Made by a program: the position numbers and the translations under genes
Shown here: piece by piece, positions 52,905 to 61,673 of the stretch
Layout: the number at the start of each line of letters is the position of its first letter
Position numbering within the stretch: position 1 is the stretch's first letter
Assembly: GCF_004361815.1 (NCBI RefSeq)
Contig: NZ_SNWA01000002.1
Span: 1,736,001-1,800,000, forward strand
DNA: 64,000 bases
DNA from: Paraburkholderia sp. BL10I2N1
GTDB lineage: Bacteria; Pseudomonadota; Gammaproteobacteria; Burkholderiales; Burkholderiaceae
Direction: 5' to 3'
The notes under the pieces: generated by a model
The model's input: the letters and a program-made list of their open reading frames with translations, nothing else
Database searches by the model: none
What the model was told of the DNA's origin: nothing

Positions 52905-54392
52905 TCACCGGCCACGCGCAGCTAGCAACGCATCAATCACATCCGCCAGCCGCGCCACAAGCCCGTCGATCTCATTGGCCGGCACGCCCGCATAGCCGAG
53001 CACAAAGCCGTTATAACGGCTCGCATCTTCTACAGGCAGGCAATACCGGCTGACGGGCGGTACGACGATGCCCTTCGTCAACGCGAAGTCACTGATCTCT
53101 ACGTCCGGGAGCGGCACATCGAGCCGCACCGTCAGGTGCATGCCGCCCGCGCCGCCCGATACCGTCACAACACCATGCAGATGGCGTTCAAGCGCCTCGA
53201 GCAGCGCGCGGCGTCTTTCCGAATAAAGCCGCCGCATGCGACGCAGATGACGGCTATACATGCCGCTATCGATGAAATCCGCGAGCGCGATCTGGTCCGC
53301 GACGCGACCGCGACGCGTGATCTCGCCCATCGTCAGCGCGATCGCGTTCGCAAGTTGCGCCGGCACGACCATGAAGCCCAGCCGCAACGCAGGAAACAGC
53401 GTCTTGCTGAAGGTCCCGACATAGAACACCGGCGCATCGGGCGCGAGCCCCTGGACGGCGGACAGTGGCGGCCCTTCGTGGCGAAATTCGCTGTCGTAGT
53501 CGTCTTCGATGATCCAGGCGCCGTGCGCGCGCGCCTCGTCGATCAGCGCAACGCGCCGCTCCAGGCCAAGCACGCTGCCAAGCGGGTATTGATGAGACGG
53601 CGTGATGTAGATCAGCTTGGGCGGCGCATCCTGCCAATGCGCCGGTGTCGGCGCAATTCCCTGCGCATCGACCGGAATCGGCACGATACGGAGCCCTGCC
53701 GACTGAAACGCGGCACGCGCGCCGTTGTAACCGGGGTTTTCGATCCACGCCGTATCGCCGCTATCGGCCAGCATGCGCGCGGCTGCGTCGAGGCCGGTCT
53801 GCGTGCCGTCGGTGATGAACACCTGTTCGATATCGCAACGCACGCCGCGCGACACCTTCAGATACCCGGCAACCGCCCGCCGGAGCGAAGGATGCCCCTG
53901 GCTGCCGCCATAACCAAGATCGGTGACGCCGACCCTGCGCCATGCGCGCTCCATCGCCGCGCGCCACTGGGCAAGCGGGAACTCGTCGAGCGCAGGCAGG
54001 CCAGGGCGAAACGCGACGTGCGCTTCCAGTGCCTCCCGATCGTTGCGCAGGCCGCCCACGCGCCGCGACAACCCCACTGACAGCTGCCTGTCGAGCGCCG
54101 CTGGCGGTTGCGCGTGCAGCCCAAGATGCGCCACGACGGAGCCATGCCGATCGGCTTCGAGAAAGCCTTCCGCGGCGAGACGCTCGTACGCGTACAGCAC
54201 GGAATTGCGCGCGATGCCGAGTTCTTCCGCCAGCACGCGCGTGGCCGGTAAACGCGAACCCTGCGCGATCTTGCCGTCGAGAATCGCCCTGCGCAACGCT
54301 TCGTACAACATCCGCTGACGCGGCAATCGACGACCGTTCGACTGGGCCGCGCTTTCTTTCGCATGTGTGGAAAGCAGCAAGCCAAAATCCAT
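52905..54392 (-). CDS. MocR/PdxR-family PLP-dependent transcriptional regulator
   Basis: 495 residues: GntR winged helix (about 20-95; LYEALRRAILDGKIAQGSRL, then GIARNSVLYAYERLAAEGFL) joined by a linker to a fold-type I aminotransferase domain. Its PLP lysine is in VFYVGTFSKTLFPALRLGF, and ITPSHQYPLGSVLGLERR and IIEDDYDSEFRHEG are characteristic. Such proteins sense PLP or amino compounds and usually control a divergent gene. Here the divergent gene encodes a PPOX-fold flavoprotein, across a dyad-symmetric region. Confidence 0.93.
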   Translation of the reverse strand: MDFGLLLSTHAKESAAQSNGRRLPRQRMLYEALRRAILDGKIAQGSRLPATRVLAEELGIARNSVLYAYERLAAEGFLEADRHGSVVAHLGLHAQPPAALDRQLSVGLSRRVGGLRNDREALEAHVAFRPGLPALDEFPLAQWRAAMERAWRRVGVTDLGYGGSQGHPSLRRAVAGYLKVSRGVRCDIEQVFITDGTQTGLDAAARMLADSGDTAWIENPGYNGARAAFQSAGLRIVPIPVDAQGIAPTPAHWQDAPPKLIYITPSHQYPLGSVLGLERRVALIDEARAHGAWIIEDDYDSEFRHEGPPLSAVQGLAPDAPVFYVGTFSKTLFPALRLGFMVVPAQLANAIALTMGEITRRGRVADQIALADFIDSGMYSRHLRRMRRLYSERRRALLEALERHLHGVVTVSGGAGGMHLTVRLDVPLPDVEISDFALTKGIVVPPVSRYCLPVEDASRYNGFVLGYAGVPANEIDGLVARLADVIDALLAARGR

Positions 54393-54422
54393 ATGCGTCG
54401 TGGCTCCAGAAATAGTGTCTGC

Positions 54423-54446
54423 CGTGGGTCTACTCGTAGTGCCACG
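54423..54446. promoter_or_regulatory. 24-base symmetric operator candidate between MocR and PPOX genes
   Basis: CGTGG-N2-CTAC-N2-GTAG-N2-CCACG is symmetrical around position 54434.5, with all nine paired bases matching on each side. Outside it lie CAGAAATAG (54407-54415) and CTATTCTG (54453-54460), a second, looser inverted pair. The placement between divergent MocR and target genes fits a MocR binding site. Confidence 0.6.
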
Positions 54447-54492
54447 AAAACCCTATTCTGCCAGCACACAACCAACCAGGGGAACCACACTC

Positions 54493-55134
54493 ATGGATAT
54501 GAAGGCAAGAGCACCGACTGACCGTACGCGCGTGCGCCGCGTGCCGGAGCGCGGCGATTACGAACGCGCGACGCTGGATGCGATCGTCGACGCCGCGCAC
54601 CTTTGCCATCTCGCCTTCGCCGACGAACGCGGCGTGCACTGCATTCCGATGGCCTGCTGGCGCGAAGGCGATCATCTTTATCTGCACGGCTCGAACGGCA
54701 GCCGCTTGATCAGGCAGGCGGCATCGGGCGCGCAGGTCTGTGTGACGATCACCCACCTCGACGGGCTGGTGCTGGCGCGCTCGGCGTTCCATCACTCGAT
54801 GAATTACCGCTGCGCAGTGATCTATGGCGTCTGCGAGCGCGTCGCCGACGAAGACAAGGCCGCCGCACTCGACGCCTTCATGGAAACCATCGCCCGCGGA
54901 CGATCCCGCGAGGTTCGGCCGGGCAACGCAAAGGAACTGGCCGCAACCACAGTGCTACGCCTGCCGCTCGACGAATTCGCCTGCAAGACTCGCGCAGGCG
55001 GCCCGAAAGACGACGAGGACGACCTGGACCTGCCGGTCTGGGCCGGCGTGCTGCCGCTGGAACTGGCACCGCGCAGCGCCGTGCCCGATGGCGCTTACGA
55101 ACAGACGCCCGAGTACATCGCGAAGTGGCGTTGA
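54493..55134 (+). CDS. PPOX-fold (pyridoxamine phosphate oxidase-like) flavoprotein
   Basis: 213 residues of the FMN-binding split-barrel family: HLCHLAFADERGVHCIPMAC, GDHLYLHGSNGSRLIRQA, ARSAFHHSMNYRCAVIYGVC. Relatives include PdxH-like oxidases and NimA-type reductases. Divergent from a MocR regulator, which often controls vitamin B6 genes. It is not a classical PdxH by its motifs, so a role in B6 salvage or in flavin- or F420-like redox chemistry is open. AGGGGAA lies upstream of the chosen ATG. Confidence 0.88.
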   Translation: MDMKARAPTDRTRVRRVPERGDYERATLDAIVDAAHLCHLAFADERGVHCIPMACWREGDHLYLHGSNGSRLIRQAASGAQVCVTITHLDGLVLARSAFHHSMNYRCAVIYGVCERVADEDKAAALDAFMETIARGRSREVRPGNAKELAATTVLRLPLDEFACKTRAGGPKDDEDDLDLPVWAGVLPLELAPRSAVPDGAYEQTPEYIAKWR

Positions 55135-55315
55135 AGTCAGCGACGCATCCAGACGCCGCGCGCCGATGCTGTTTGCCGTCGGTCGTGCGCGTCTGCGCGG
55201 CAACCGGGACGCCTGATCCATCACCCGCCCTTGCGCGCCCGGATGGAATGTTTGATGCTTGAGAGAACGGCCCCTATGTCTTTCCCCTGACCGTTCATCA
55301 TTCTGGAGCGCGATC

Positions 55316-55750
55316 ATGACTTCCGGATTCGCCACTGAGTTTTCACACGTCCATCCACAAGATACGCCCTGGGAGGATCAGGGGCTGCGCGACTTCTTCC
55401 TGTATCGCGATCTCGGTATCGCTCAGGCGACCGGCGGCAAGGTGCTGGCGCAACTCGTCAAGGCAAACATTGCACCACAGGAAGGCACCGGCTGGCACCG
55501 TCATGAGGCCGATTTCCATATCGTGATCATGCTGAAGGGCTGGGCGCGCTTCATGTACGGCGACAAGGAAACGCTGGTCGCCGCCGGGGATTGCGTGCAT
55601 CAGGCGCCCGGCATCGTCCACTACCTGTTCGACTACTCCGAAGATATGGAGTATCTGGAGATCGTCTCTCCCGCCGACTTCAAGACCGTGGGCGTCGAGG
55701 GACCCTGCGCGGTGCCACCGGTCACGCCCTGGAACAGCGAAGCGGCTTGA
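55316..55750 (+). CDS. Cupin-domain protein
   Basis: 144 residues with a single cupin barrel: GTGWHRHEADFHIVIMLKGW contains the first metal motif (HxH...E-like) and GDCVHQAPGIVHYLF the second (P-x-x-x-H). It probably binds Fe, Mn or Ni; the reaction is not predictable. GGAG precedes the ATG. It converges on the PHA depolymerase gene. Confidence 0.87.
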   Translation: MTSGFATEFSHVHPQDTPWEDQGLRDFFLYRDLGIAQATGGKVLAQLVKANIAPQEGTGWHRHEADFHIVIMLKGWARFMYGDKETLVAAGDCVHQAPGIVHYLFDYSEDMEYLEIVSPADFKTVGVEGPCAVPPVTPWNSEAA

Positions 55751-55818
55751 GCGGGCCGTGGTGGAGGCGGAGCGGTCACGCGACCGCTCTCGCCCTGCTT
55801 CCCGCAAGCGGCGGTGAC

Positions 55819-57237
55819 CTACCCCGACACGCTGTTACGCCGTAACGGAAACACGTTGGTCGCAACCGGCTCATCGCCGCCGGGCCCATCGGCCTGGGTA
55901 ACGCCGCTCGCCGCGGGCGCCGCGGGCGCGGAACCCGGCGGCGGACTGACCAGCGACGCAGCAGCAAGCTGAATCGGCGCCGCATGCGCGCTGACGACAA
56001 CCGCCCGCGGCTCGTTGTCGTGAATCACACTGCGCACACGCGGGTAGATGTGCCGGTCCCAGCGCCGCCCGTTGAACACACCGTAGTGACCCACGCCGGT
56101 CTGCACATGATGCGTCTTCAGATACGGTCGCAGCTTGTCGCACAGATCCTGCGCCGCCAGCGTCTGGCCGACCGCGCAGATATCGTCCTTTTCGCCTTCG
56201 ACCGTCAGCAGCGCCGTGCGCCGGATCGCCGACGGATCGACGCGCCGTCCGCGCACCTCGAGCGCATGCAACGGCAGCGCGTGACGCTGGAATACCGTAT
56301 CCACCGTTTCCAGGTAGAAATCGGCGGTGAGATCCATCGTCGCGAAATATTCTTCGTAGAACACGAGAATCGCGTCGGCCTTCTGGTGGTCGCCCCTCGC
56401 GCGTTCGTCGTGCATGGTTTCGAACGAGTCGAAATGGCGCCCAAGATTCATCGCCATGAATGCGGCCAGTTGCACAAAACCCGGATATACCCGGCGCGTC
56501 GCCCCCGCAAAACCAAACGGCACGGCGCTGATCAGATTCTGTTCGAACCACTCGATCGGCTTGCTCTTCGCGAGTTCATTCACGCGCGTCGGATTGACCC
56601 GCGTGTCGATCGGTCCGGCCATCAACGTCATGCTCGCAGGCTGCGCCGGATGGTTGTCGGCGGCCATCAGCGAGACGGCGGCCAGCGCGGCCACCGTTGG
56701 TTGACACACCGCGAGCAGGTGCGCACCGGGGCCGATCTGGTCCGTGAAGTCGATCACGTGCTGCACGAATTCATCGAAGCCGAAGCGCCCTTCGGCCAGG
56801 GGAACATCGCGCGGATTGTGCCAGTCTGTGATGTAGACGTCGTGTTCCGGCAGCATGGTGCGGACCGTGCCGCGCAGCAGCGTCGCAAAGTGTCCCGACA
56901 TCGGCGCAATCACCAGTACACGCGGCTGAGGTTGCGTTGGCGCATGGTCCTTGCGGAAATGAAGCAGCGAGCAGAACGGCGTCGTAGCACTGATTTCTTC
57001 GACGACCCCAACTTTTTTACCGTCGACTTCAACCGAGCCGATGTCAAATGGAGGACGATGGTGCGTCAGGCCCGCAAGCGTGATCAGTTCACAGGTCGCA
57101 CGCAGCGAACGGCCTTGCGGGGTATCGGCCAGGTCCGGCCACATTGCGAGGGACCGGTTCATCAGCGAAGCGCCGTGCCGGAAAGGCAGCGTCGCGTCGG
57201 CGAAGGCCTGGTAGGCAGGATAGGCAAACAGATTCAT
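55819..57237 (-). CDS. phaZ: Intracellular polyhydroxyalkanoate depolymerase
   Basis: 472 residues of the cytosolic PhaZ family, which mobilises stored poly-3-hydroxybutyrate. The N-terminus MNLFAYPAYQAFADATLPFR is typical. The alpha/beta-hydrolase core has the Cys nucleophile in GAHLLAVCQPTVAALAAV, in place of the Ser of extracellular depolymerases, with the GVGHYGVFNGRRW segment containing the catalytic His. The C-terminal tail is long and rich in Pro and Ala. No signal peptide, in keeping with granule-bound action. Confidence 0.93.
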   Translation of the reverse strand: MNLFAYPAYQAFADATLPFRHGASLMNRSLAMWPDLADTPQGRSLRATCELITLAGLTHHRPPFDIGSVEVDGKKVGVVEEISATTPFCSLLHFRKDHAPTQPQPRVLVIAPMSGHFATLLRGTVRTMLPEHDVYITDWHNPRDVPLAEGRFGFDEFVQHVIDFTDQIGPGAHLLAVCQPTVAALAAVSLMAADNHPAQPASMTLMAGPIDTRVNPTRVNELAKSKPIEWFEQNLISAVPFGFAGATRRVYPGFVQLAAFMAMNLGRHFDSFETMHDERARGDHQKADAILVFYEEYFATMDLTADFYLETVDTVFQRHALPLHALEVRGRRVDPSAIRRTALLTVEGEKDDICAVGQTLAAQDLCDKLRPYLKTHHVQTGVGHYGVFNGRRWDRHIYPRVRSVIHDNEPRAVVVSAHAAPIQLAAASLVSPPPGSAPAAPAASGVTQADGPGGDEPVATNVFPLRRNSVSG

Positions 57238-57442
57238 AGCCTTCGCACGAATGCCCTAAAGGAGTGAAGCCAACAACAGGCAATACGTATGCCAGGCACG
57301 GCTCACGCCCGGCCAGCCAGCCACATCGCCCTGGCATGGCACTTGCACGATTCCGCCCGGAGCGCGCGCTTTGCTGTTATTTGGTGCGCCCTTCGCACAA
57401 CACAGTGCACGCCTGTGTGCAGCGCACGATCAGGAGATTCGT

Positions 57443-58099
57443 ATGGCGAATACCACGCTTACCATCAGCAGCAAGAACTATTCGTCCTGGTCGCTGCGCG
57501 GCTGGCTGCTCACGAGACTCAGCGGACTGCCTTTCGAAGAGATCGTCATGCCGATCGACGATCCCGCCGCGCGCGCGGAACTGCTGCTGCTGTCGCCGTC
57601 GATACTCGTACCGTGTCTGCTTCACGACGATATCAGGGTATGGGACACGCTGGCCATAGCTGAATACCTAAACGAGGTCCGCCCCGAGGCTGGCCTCCTG
57701 CCCGCCGACCGGCGCGAACGCGCGCACTGCCGCTCGATCTGCGGCGAGATGCATTCGGGCTTCGCTTCGCTGCGCTCGGCGCTGCCGATGAACCTGAAAG
57801 CGCACTTCCCCGACTTCAAGGTGTGGGCGCGTGCGCAATCCGATATCGAGCGGATCGTTGCAATCTGGAGCGAGTGTCTCGCGCAGTACGGTGGGCCGTT
57901 TCTGTTCGGCGAGCGGCCGAATGCCGGCGACGCGATGTACGCGCCCGTCGTCACGCGCTTCGTGACGTATGACGTCAAGCTCGAACCGGAAATCGTCGCC
58001 TACGGACAGCGCATTCTCGCGCTCCCGGACATGCAGCAGTGGATTGCGGACGCGCAGAAGGAAGTGGAGGAAATCGACGAACTAGATGTCGAGTTTTGA
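57443..58099 (+). CDS. Glutathione S-transferase family protein
   Basis: 218 residues. The thioredoxin-like N-terminal domain TLTISSKNYSSWSLRGWLLT has the Ser-rich active-site stretch of theta/zeta-like bacterial GSTs. The cis-Pro region appears as ILVPCLLHDDIRVWDTLAIA, where SxxI/ES-type residues are replaced by DTLAI. The all-helical C-terminal domain follows. AGGAGA precedes the ATG at 57443. Single gene, divergent from phaZ. Confidence 0.88.
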   Translation: MANTTLTISSKNYSSWSLRGWLLTRLSGLPFEEIVMPIDDPAARAELLLLSPSILVPCLLHDDIRVWDTLAIAEYLNEVRPEAGLLPADRRERAHCRSICGEMHSGFASLRSALPMNLKAHFPDFKVWARAQSDIERIVAIWSECLAQYGGPFLFGERPNAGDAMYAPVVTRFVTYDVKLEPEIVAYGQRILALPDMQQWIADAQKEVEEIDELDVEF

Positions 58100-58200
58100 A
58101 GCGCAGCCAGTGCTCGTTTAGCTCATCTTGCCCGGCTTGACCGGCGCATGGGGTTACGCGCCGTCCCTATTGCCAGGTTTCCAGGCAGGACACTTTCGTG

Positions 58201-58611
58201 TCAGGCATCCTGCACGATCGTTCCCTGATGAAAGACGATCTTCCAGTCGGCGCCGACGCGTTCCCAGATCGTCGAGCGGCGCGTTTCCCGCGCGCCCTGG
58301 CGCAGGGAGTAGGTCAACAGATAGACGTCGGGGGCGAGCCGCTGGCAGTGGAAGTCGCAGCTTTCCCAGTCGTCGTCGAGCGGCGGTGACGCGTAGCGCC
58401 GTTCGAGTTCGTCGAGGACAAACTCCCGGCTATAACGCCTGCCGGACGCGCCCGTTTCCCAGAAGTCCGCAGCCGTCATCCTCTCGAAGTCGGCGCGCAT
58501 CGTGCCCCACTCCGGACGATGAAAGACTGGTTCGCGGCTCGCCAGTTCGTCACGAATGGCAACCAGATCCGGTTCGGTGATGCGCGAAGGTTCACAAAGG
58601 GCGTGCGTCAT
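58201..58611 (-). CDS. DUF4440-type NTF2-fold protein
   Basis: 136 residues beginning MTHALCEPSRITEPDLVAIR, with SREFVLDELERRYASPPLDD, LAPDVYLLTYSLRQGARETR and the closing STIWERVGADWKIVFHQGT. The last segment is the usual end of DUF4440/SnoaL-like cones. The start at 58611 is preferred; the frame extends to 58704, but the extra part has a Cys- and His-poor, unlikely N-terminus. The function is unknown. Confidence 0.82.
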   Translation of the reverse strand: MTHALCEPSRITEPDLVAIRDELASREPVFHRPEWGTMRADFERMTAADFWETGASGRRYSREFVLDELERRYASPPLDDDWESCDFHCQRLAPDVYLLTYSLRQGARETRRSTIWERVGADWKIVFHQGTIVQDA

Positions 58612-58791
58612 GTCGGAAACTCCAGCTGGTGCCAGCGAGGTTTCAGGTTGATGCCGCGCGATGGGGCATCCGAAGCAGCTATATCGTATTCCTTTCGTCT
58701 TCACTTTTGCTCACGACGCGCCCCTACATAGGCCTTGCCGGCACGACGGCCGCTACGTAACATTTGTTGTCGCCCAAACGAGTCTCTTTCC

Positions 58792-59237
58792 GTGCCACCG
58801 ACCTTTGACGAACTGGCCAACGCTCATTCGCGCCAGATTCCCGGATTTCAGCCCTCAATTCCAGGCAGGCGCCGCCTACCTGTTGAATTTCCCAGACGAG
58901 GTCGCGGTATCGTCGATGCGCAAGGTAGCTCAAGGCGCGAAGGTGCAGCCGGCGGCGCTCGTCCGGCTGTCACAGACGCTTGGCTTTGGCAGCGAAAGAG
59001 CAAGGCAGCCGCCTCATCGCCATCACTGACAGCGCCGTCTCGCCGATTGCGCTGAATGCGGACCAGCTGCTGCTCTTTTCGCACGAGAGCCCATCCTTCT
59101 TTCCGTCGCTCGTCGCGGCATCTGCGATCGCCGAATCGCTTGTCGCGCACCTGCTCGCCCTTGAGGGCGAGGACGCCGTCAGGCAATTGTCCGACGCAGA
59201 GAAAGCCCTGCACGAGAAGGGGTCGTACGTCAGCTGA
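58792..59237 (+). pseudogene. MurR/RpiR-family regulator, disrupted
   Basis: From GTG at 58792 the frame begins PPTFDELANAHSRQ. The normal family sequence continues in another frame as LIRARFPDFSPQFQAGAAYL, then EVAVSSMRKVAQGAKVQPAA and VRLSQTLGFGSERARQ, so there is a frameshift near 58815. Next comes a large gap: most of the SIS domain is missing. The protein resumes in a further frame with MALAAKEQGSRLIAITDSAV and runs to the normal C-terminus (EDAVRQLSDAEKALHEKGSY). The regulator that probably once controlled the downstream transport operon is therefore dead. Confidence 0.88.
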
Positions 59238-59353
59238 CCGGATTCCCGGTCTGTGATCGTCCAGCCAGCGCGCTTAGGCCCGCCACGCGCGAGCCAGGGT
59301 TTCCCGTCATGCAAATTCCTGTTGACGTCTTTTTTGGCGTAATAGTATCCGCC

Positions 59354-59400
59354 TTGACAACACATGTTGCTGCACGTATAACTGCAACACCGCATGTTGC
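59354..59400 (+). promoter_or_regulatory. Strong sigma-70 promoter with repeated TGTTGC elements
   Basis: TTGACA (59354-59359), exactly 17 bases, then TATAAC (59377-59382). Overlapping it are TGTTGC (59365-59370), its inverse GCAACA (59384-59389) and a further TGTTGC (59395-59400), so two inverted pairs share the middle element. This is the layout of an RpiR-type operator over a promoter, about 70-115 bases before the binding-protein start. Confidence 0.65.
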
Positions 59401-59469
59401 GGCCTAGCGTGTTGTCGCCAGTCCCCCGCATCCCGGTGGGGGTATCGCCAATGATTGCGGAGAAAATCC

Positions 59470-60222
59470 ATGGGACGCCGTTCCTTCCTGATGTCTGTCG
59501 TTGCCGTTGCGATGCTCGGCACGAGCCTCGCTCATGCCGAGAGCAAAGAACTGGTCGTCGGCACCGACACCTCGTTCATGCCGTTCGAGTTCAAGCAGGG
59601 TGACAAGTATGTCGGTTTCGATCTCGACCTGTGGGCCGAAATCGCCAAAGACCAGGGCTGGACGTACAAGATCCAGCCGATGGACTTCAGCGGCCTGATT
59701 CCGGCGCTTCAGACGCAGAACATCGACGTGGCGCTGTCGGGCATGACCATCAAGGAAGAGCGCAAGAAAGCCATCGACTTTTCCACGCCGTACTACGATA
59801 GCGGCCTCGCCGCGATGGTGCAGACGGGCAACACCAGCATCAAGTCGATCGACGACCTCAACGGCAAGGTCATCGCGGCGAAGACCGGCACGGCAACCAT
59901 CGACTGGATCAAGGCGCACCTGAAGCCGAAGGAAATCCGCCAGTTCCCGAACATCGACGAGGCGTACCTTGCACTCGAAGCTGGCCGCGTGGACGCGGCC
60001 ATGCATGACACGCCGAATGTGCTGTATTTCGTCAACACTGCGGGCAAGGGCAAGGTCAAGGTCGCGGGCGATCCGGTTAGCGGCGACAAATACGGCATCG
60101 GCTTCCCGAAGGGCAGCCCGCTCGTGCCGAAGGTCAACGAGGAACTCGTGAAGATCAAGGCGGATGGCCGCTACGCGAAGCTGTACAAGAAGTGGTTCGG
60201 CTCCGAACCACCCAAGTCGTAA
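59470..60222 (+). CDS. Polar amino acid ABC transporter substrate-binding protein (GlnH type)
   Basis: 250 residues with a Sec signal ([16 protein letters not shown]) and the family-3 amino-acid-binding fold: [20 protein letters not shown] then [18 protein letters not shown], and [20 protein letters not shown]. The conserved Asp and Arg that hold the ligand's amino and carboxyl groups lie in the usual places, so an alpha-amino acid or close analogue is likely. It opens the operon with the permease, ATPase, acyltransferase and aminotransferase genes. Confidence 0.92.
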   Translation: MGRRSFLMSVVAVAMLGTSLAHAESKELVVGTDTSFMPFEFKQGDKYVGFDLDLWAEIAKDQGWTYKIQPMDFSGLIPALQTQNIDVALSGMTIKEERKKAIDFSTPYYDSGLAAMVQTGNTSIKSIDDLNGKVIAAKTGTATIDWIKAHLKPKEIRQFPNIDEAYLALEAGRVDAAMHDTPNVLYFVNTAGKGKVKVAGDPVSGDKYGIGFPKGSPLVPKVNEELVKIKADGRYAKLYKKWFGSEPPKS

Positions 60223-60236
60223 TCGTCATCGAGGGG

Positions 60237-60257
60237 GCGCGGCGCAAGCCGCCGCGC
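60237..60257 (+). terminator. Hairpin after amino-acid-binding-protein gene
   Basis: GCGCGGC (60237-60243), loop GCAA, then GCCGCCGCGC (60248-60257) form a GC stem with a small bulge. It is 14 bases after the binding-protein stop codon and just before the permease gene, the third example of this arrangement in the window. Confidence 0.5.
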
Positions 60258-60283
60258 TGCGACGAACCAACCAGGAGCGGTTT

Positions 60284-60940
60284 GTGGAATTCGATTGGTC
60301 AGTTATCTGGACAGCGTTGCCAGACCTGCTGGAGGGCGTGAAGCTCACCATCTTTATCGCGTTTTTCGGGCTCGTCGGCGGGTTCATTGTCGGCATCGTT
60401 GCCGGTATGTTCCGCGCGTACGGACCCACGGCGCTGAACGTCGTCGCTCAGGTCTACGTCGAGCTGATCCGTGGCACGCCGATTGTCGTGCAGGTCATGT
60501 TTCTCTACTTCGCGCTTCCCCTGCTCGCGCATATCCGTATCGATGGCCTCACAGCCGCCATCATCGCAATCACTGTGAATTCGGGTGCCTACCTTGCGGA
60601 GGTGGTGCGCGGTGCGTTGCTGTCGATTCCTAAAGGCCTGATGGAAGCAGGCCTTGCGATGGGGCTTTCGATGCCGCGCGTGCTGGGGAAAATCATTGGG
60701 CCGCTTGCATTTCGTCGCCTGATTCCGCCATTGGGCAATCAGTGCATCGTCAGCCTGAAGGATACGTCGCTCTTCATCGTCATCGGCGTGGGCGAATTGA
60801 CACGCAAGGGCCAGGAAATCATCGCCGGCAATTTCCGTGCGGTCGAGATATGGTCCGTCGTGGCGATCATCTACCTTGTGCTGACTGGCGTCATGACGCT
60901 TTCGCTGCGGGTCGTTGAAAAGAGGATGCGCATATTATGA
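60284..60940 (+). CDS. Polar amino acid ABC transporter permease (GlnP type)
   Basis: 218 residues from GTG at 60284 with CAGGAGCGG upstream. HisM/GlnP-type membrane protein: [60 protein letters not shown] and the EAA-like [20 protein letters not shown]. The frame extends upstream of 60284, but that part has no membrane character. Homodimerises in this family. It overlaps the ATPase gene by four bases. Confidence 0.92.
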   Translation: MEFDWSVIWTALPDLLEGVKLTIFIAFFGLVGGFIVGIVAGMFRAYGPTALNVVAQVYVELIRGTPIVVQVMFLYFALPLLAHIRIDGLTAAIIAITVNSGAYLAEVVRGALLSIPKGLMEAGLAMGLSMPRVLGKIIGPLAFRRLIPPLGNQCIVSLKDTSLFIVIGVGELTRKGQEIIAGNFRAVEIWSVVAIIYLVLTGVMTLSLRVVEKRMRIL

Positions 60941-61665
60941 GAATGGTCGAATTTCAAAACGTCTCGAAGAGTTTTGGCCACGTTCCCGTGCTCAAGGACA
61001 TCAATCTTCGAATCGACAGCGGTGAGGTGGTTGTCGTCGTAGGTCCATCGGGCTCAGGCAAATCAACGATGCTTCGTTGTATCAATGCGCTCGAGAAAAT
61101 CACTGGCGGCGAGTTGCTCGTGGACGGTCAGAGTGTCAAAGGCAACGCTTCGGTCATCCGTACGATCCGGCTGGAAGCGGGTATGGTCTTTCAGCAGTTC
61201 AACCTGTTTCCGCAGATGACCGCGCTCGAAAACGTGATGTTCGGCCCTGTCCAGGTGCGCAGCGCGTCGCGTGCCGAGGCACGCGATCAGGCGATGGCGT
61301 TGCTCGACAAGGTCGGGCTCGAATCGAGAGCCAATCACTACCCGTCCGAGCTATCCGGTGGACAGCAGCAACGGGTTGCCATTGCGCGTGCCCTCGCCAT
61401 CCGGCCGAAGCTGATGCTCTTCGACGAGCCTACGTCCGCGCTCGACCCCGAGTTGCGTCACGAAGTGCTGAAAGTCATGCAGGACCTCGCGACGGAAGGC
61501 ATGACGATGATCGTCGTGACGCACGAGATTGGATTCGCGAAGCGGGTTGGAACGCGACTGCTGTTCATGGACCAGGGTGGTATCGCTGAGGACGGCGAGC
61601 CTGCCGCACTGATCGATCAGCCGCCCACGCAGCGACTCAAGGATTTCCTGAAACACGTGTCTTGA
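60937..61665 (+). CDS. Polar amino acid ABC transporter ATP-binding protein (GlnQ type)
   Basis: 242 residues with Walker [11 protein letters not shown]-loop [20 protein letters not shown], signature [16 protein letters not shown], Walker [15 protein letters not shown] and H-loop VTHEIGFAK. It energises the GlnP-type permease. It is followed within ten bases by the acyltransferase gene, so transport and the following enzymes are expressed together. Confidence 0.94.
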   Translation: MRMVEFQNVSKSFGHVPVLKDINLRIDSGEVVVVVGPSGSGKSTMLRCINALEKITGGELLVDGQSVKGNASVIRTIRLEAGMVFQQFNLFPQMTALENVMFGPVQVRSASRAEARDQAMALLDKVGLESRANHYPSELSGGQQQRVAIARALAIRPKLMLFDEPTSALDPELRHEVLKVMQDLATEGMTMIVVTHEIGFAKRVGTRLLFMDQGGIAEDGEPAALIDQPPTQRLKDFLKHVS

Positions 61666-61673
61666 CAGAGGTC

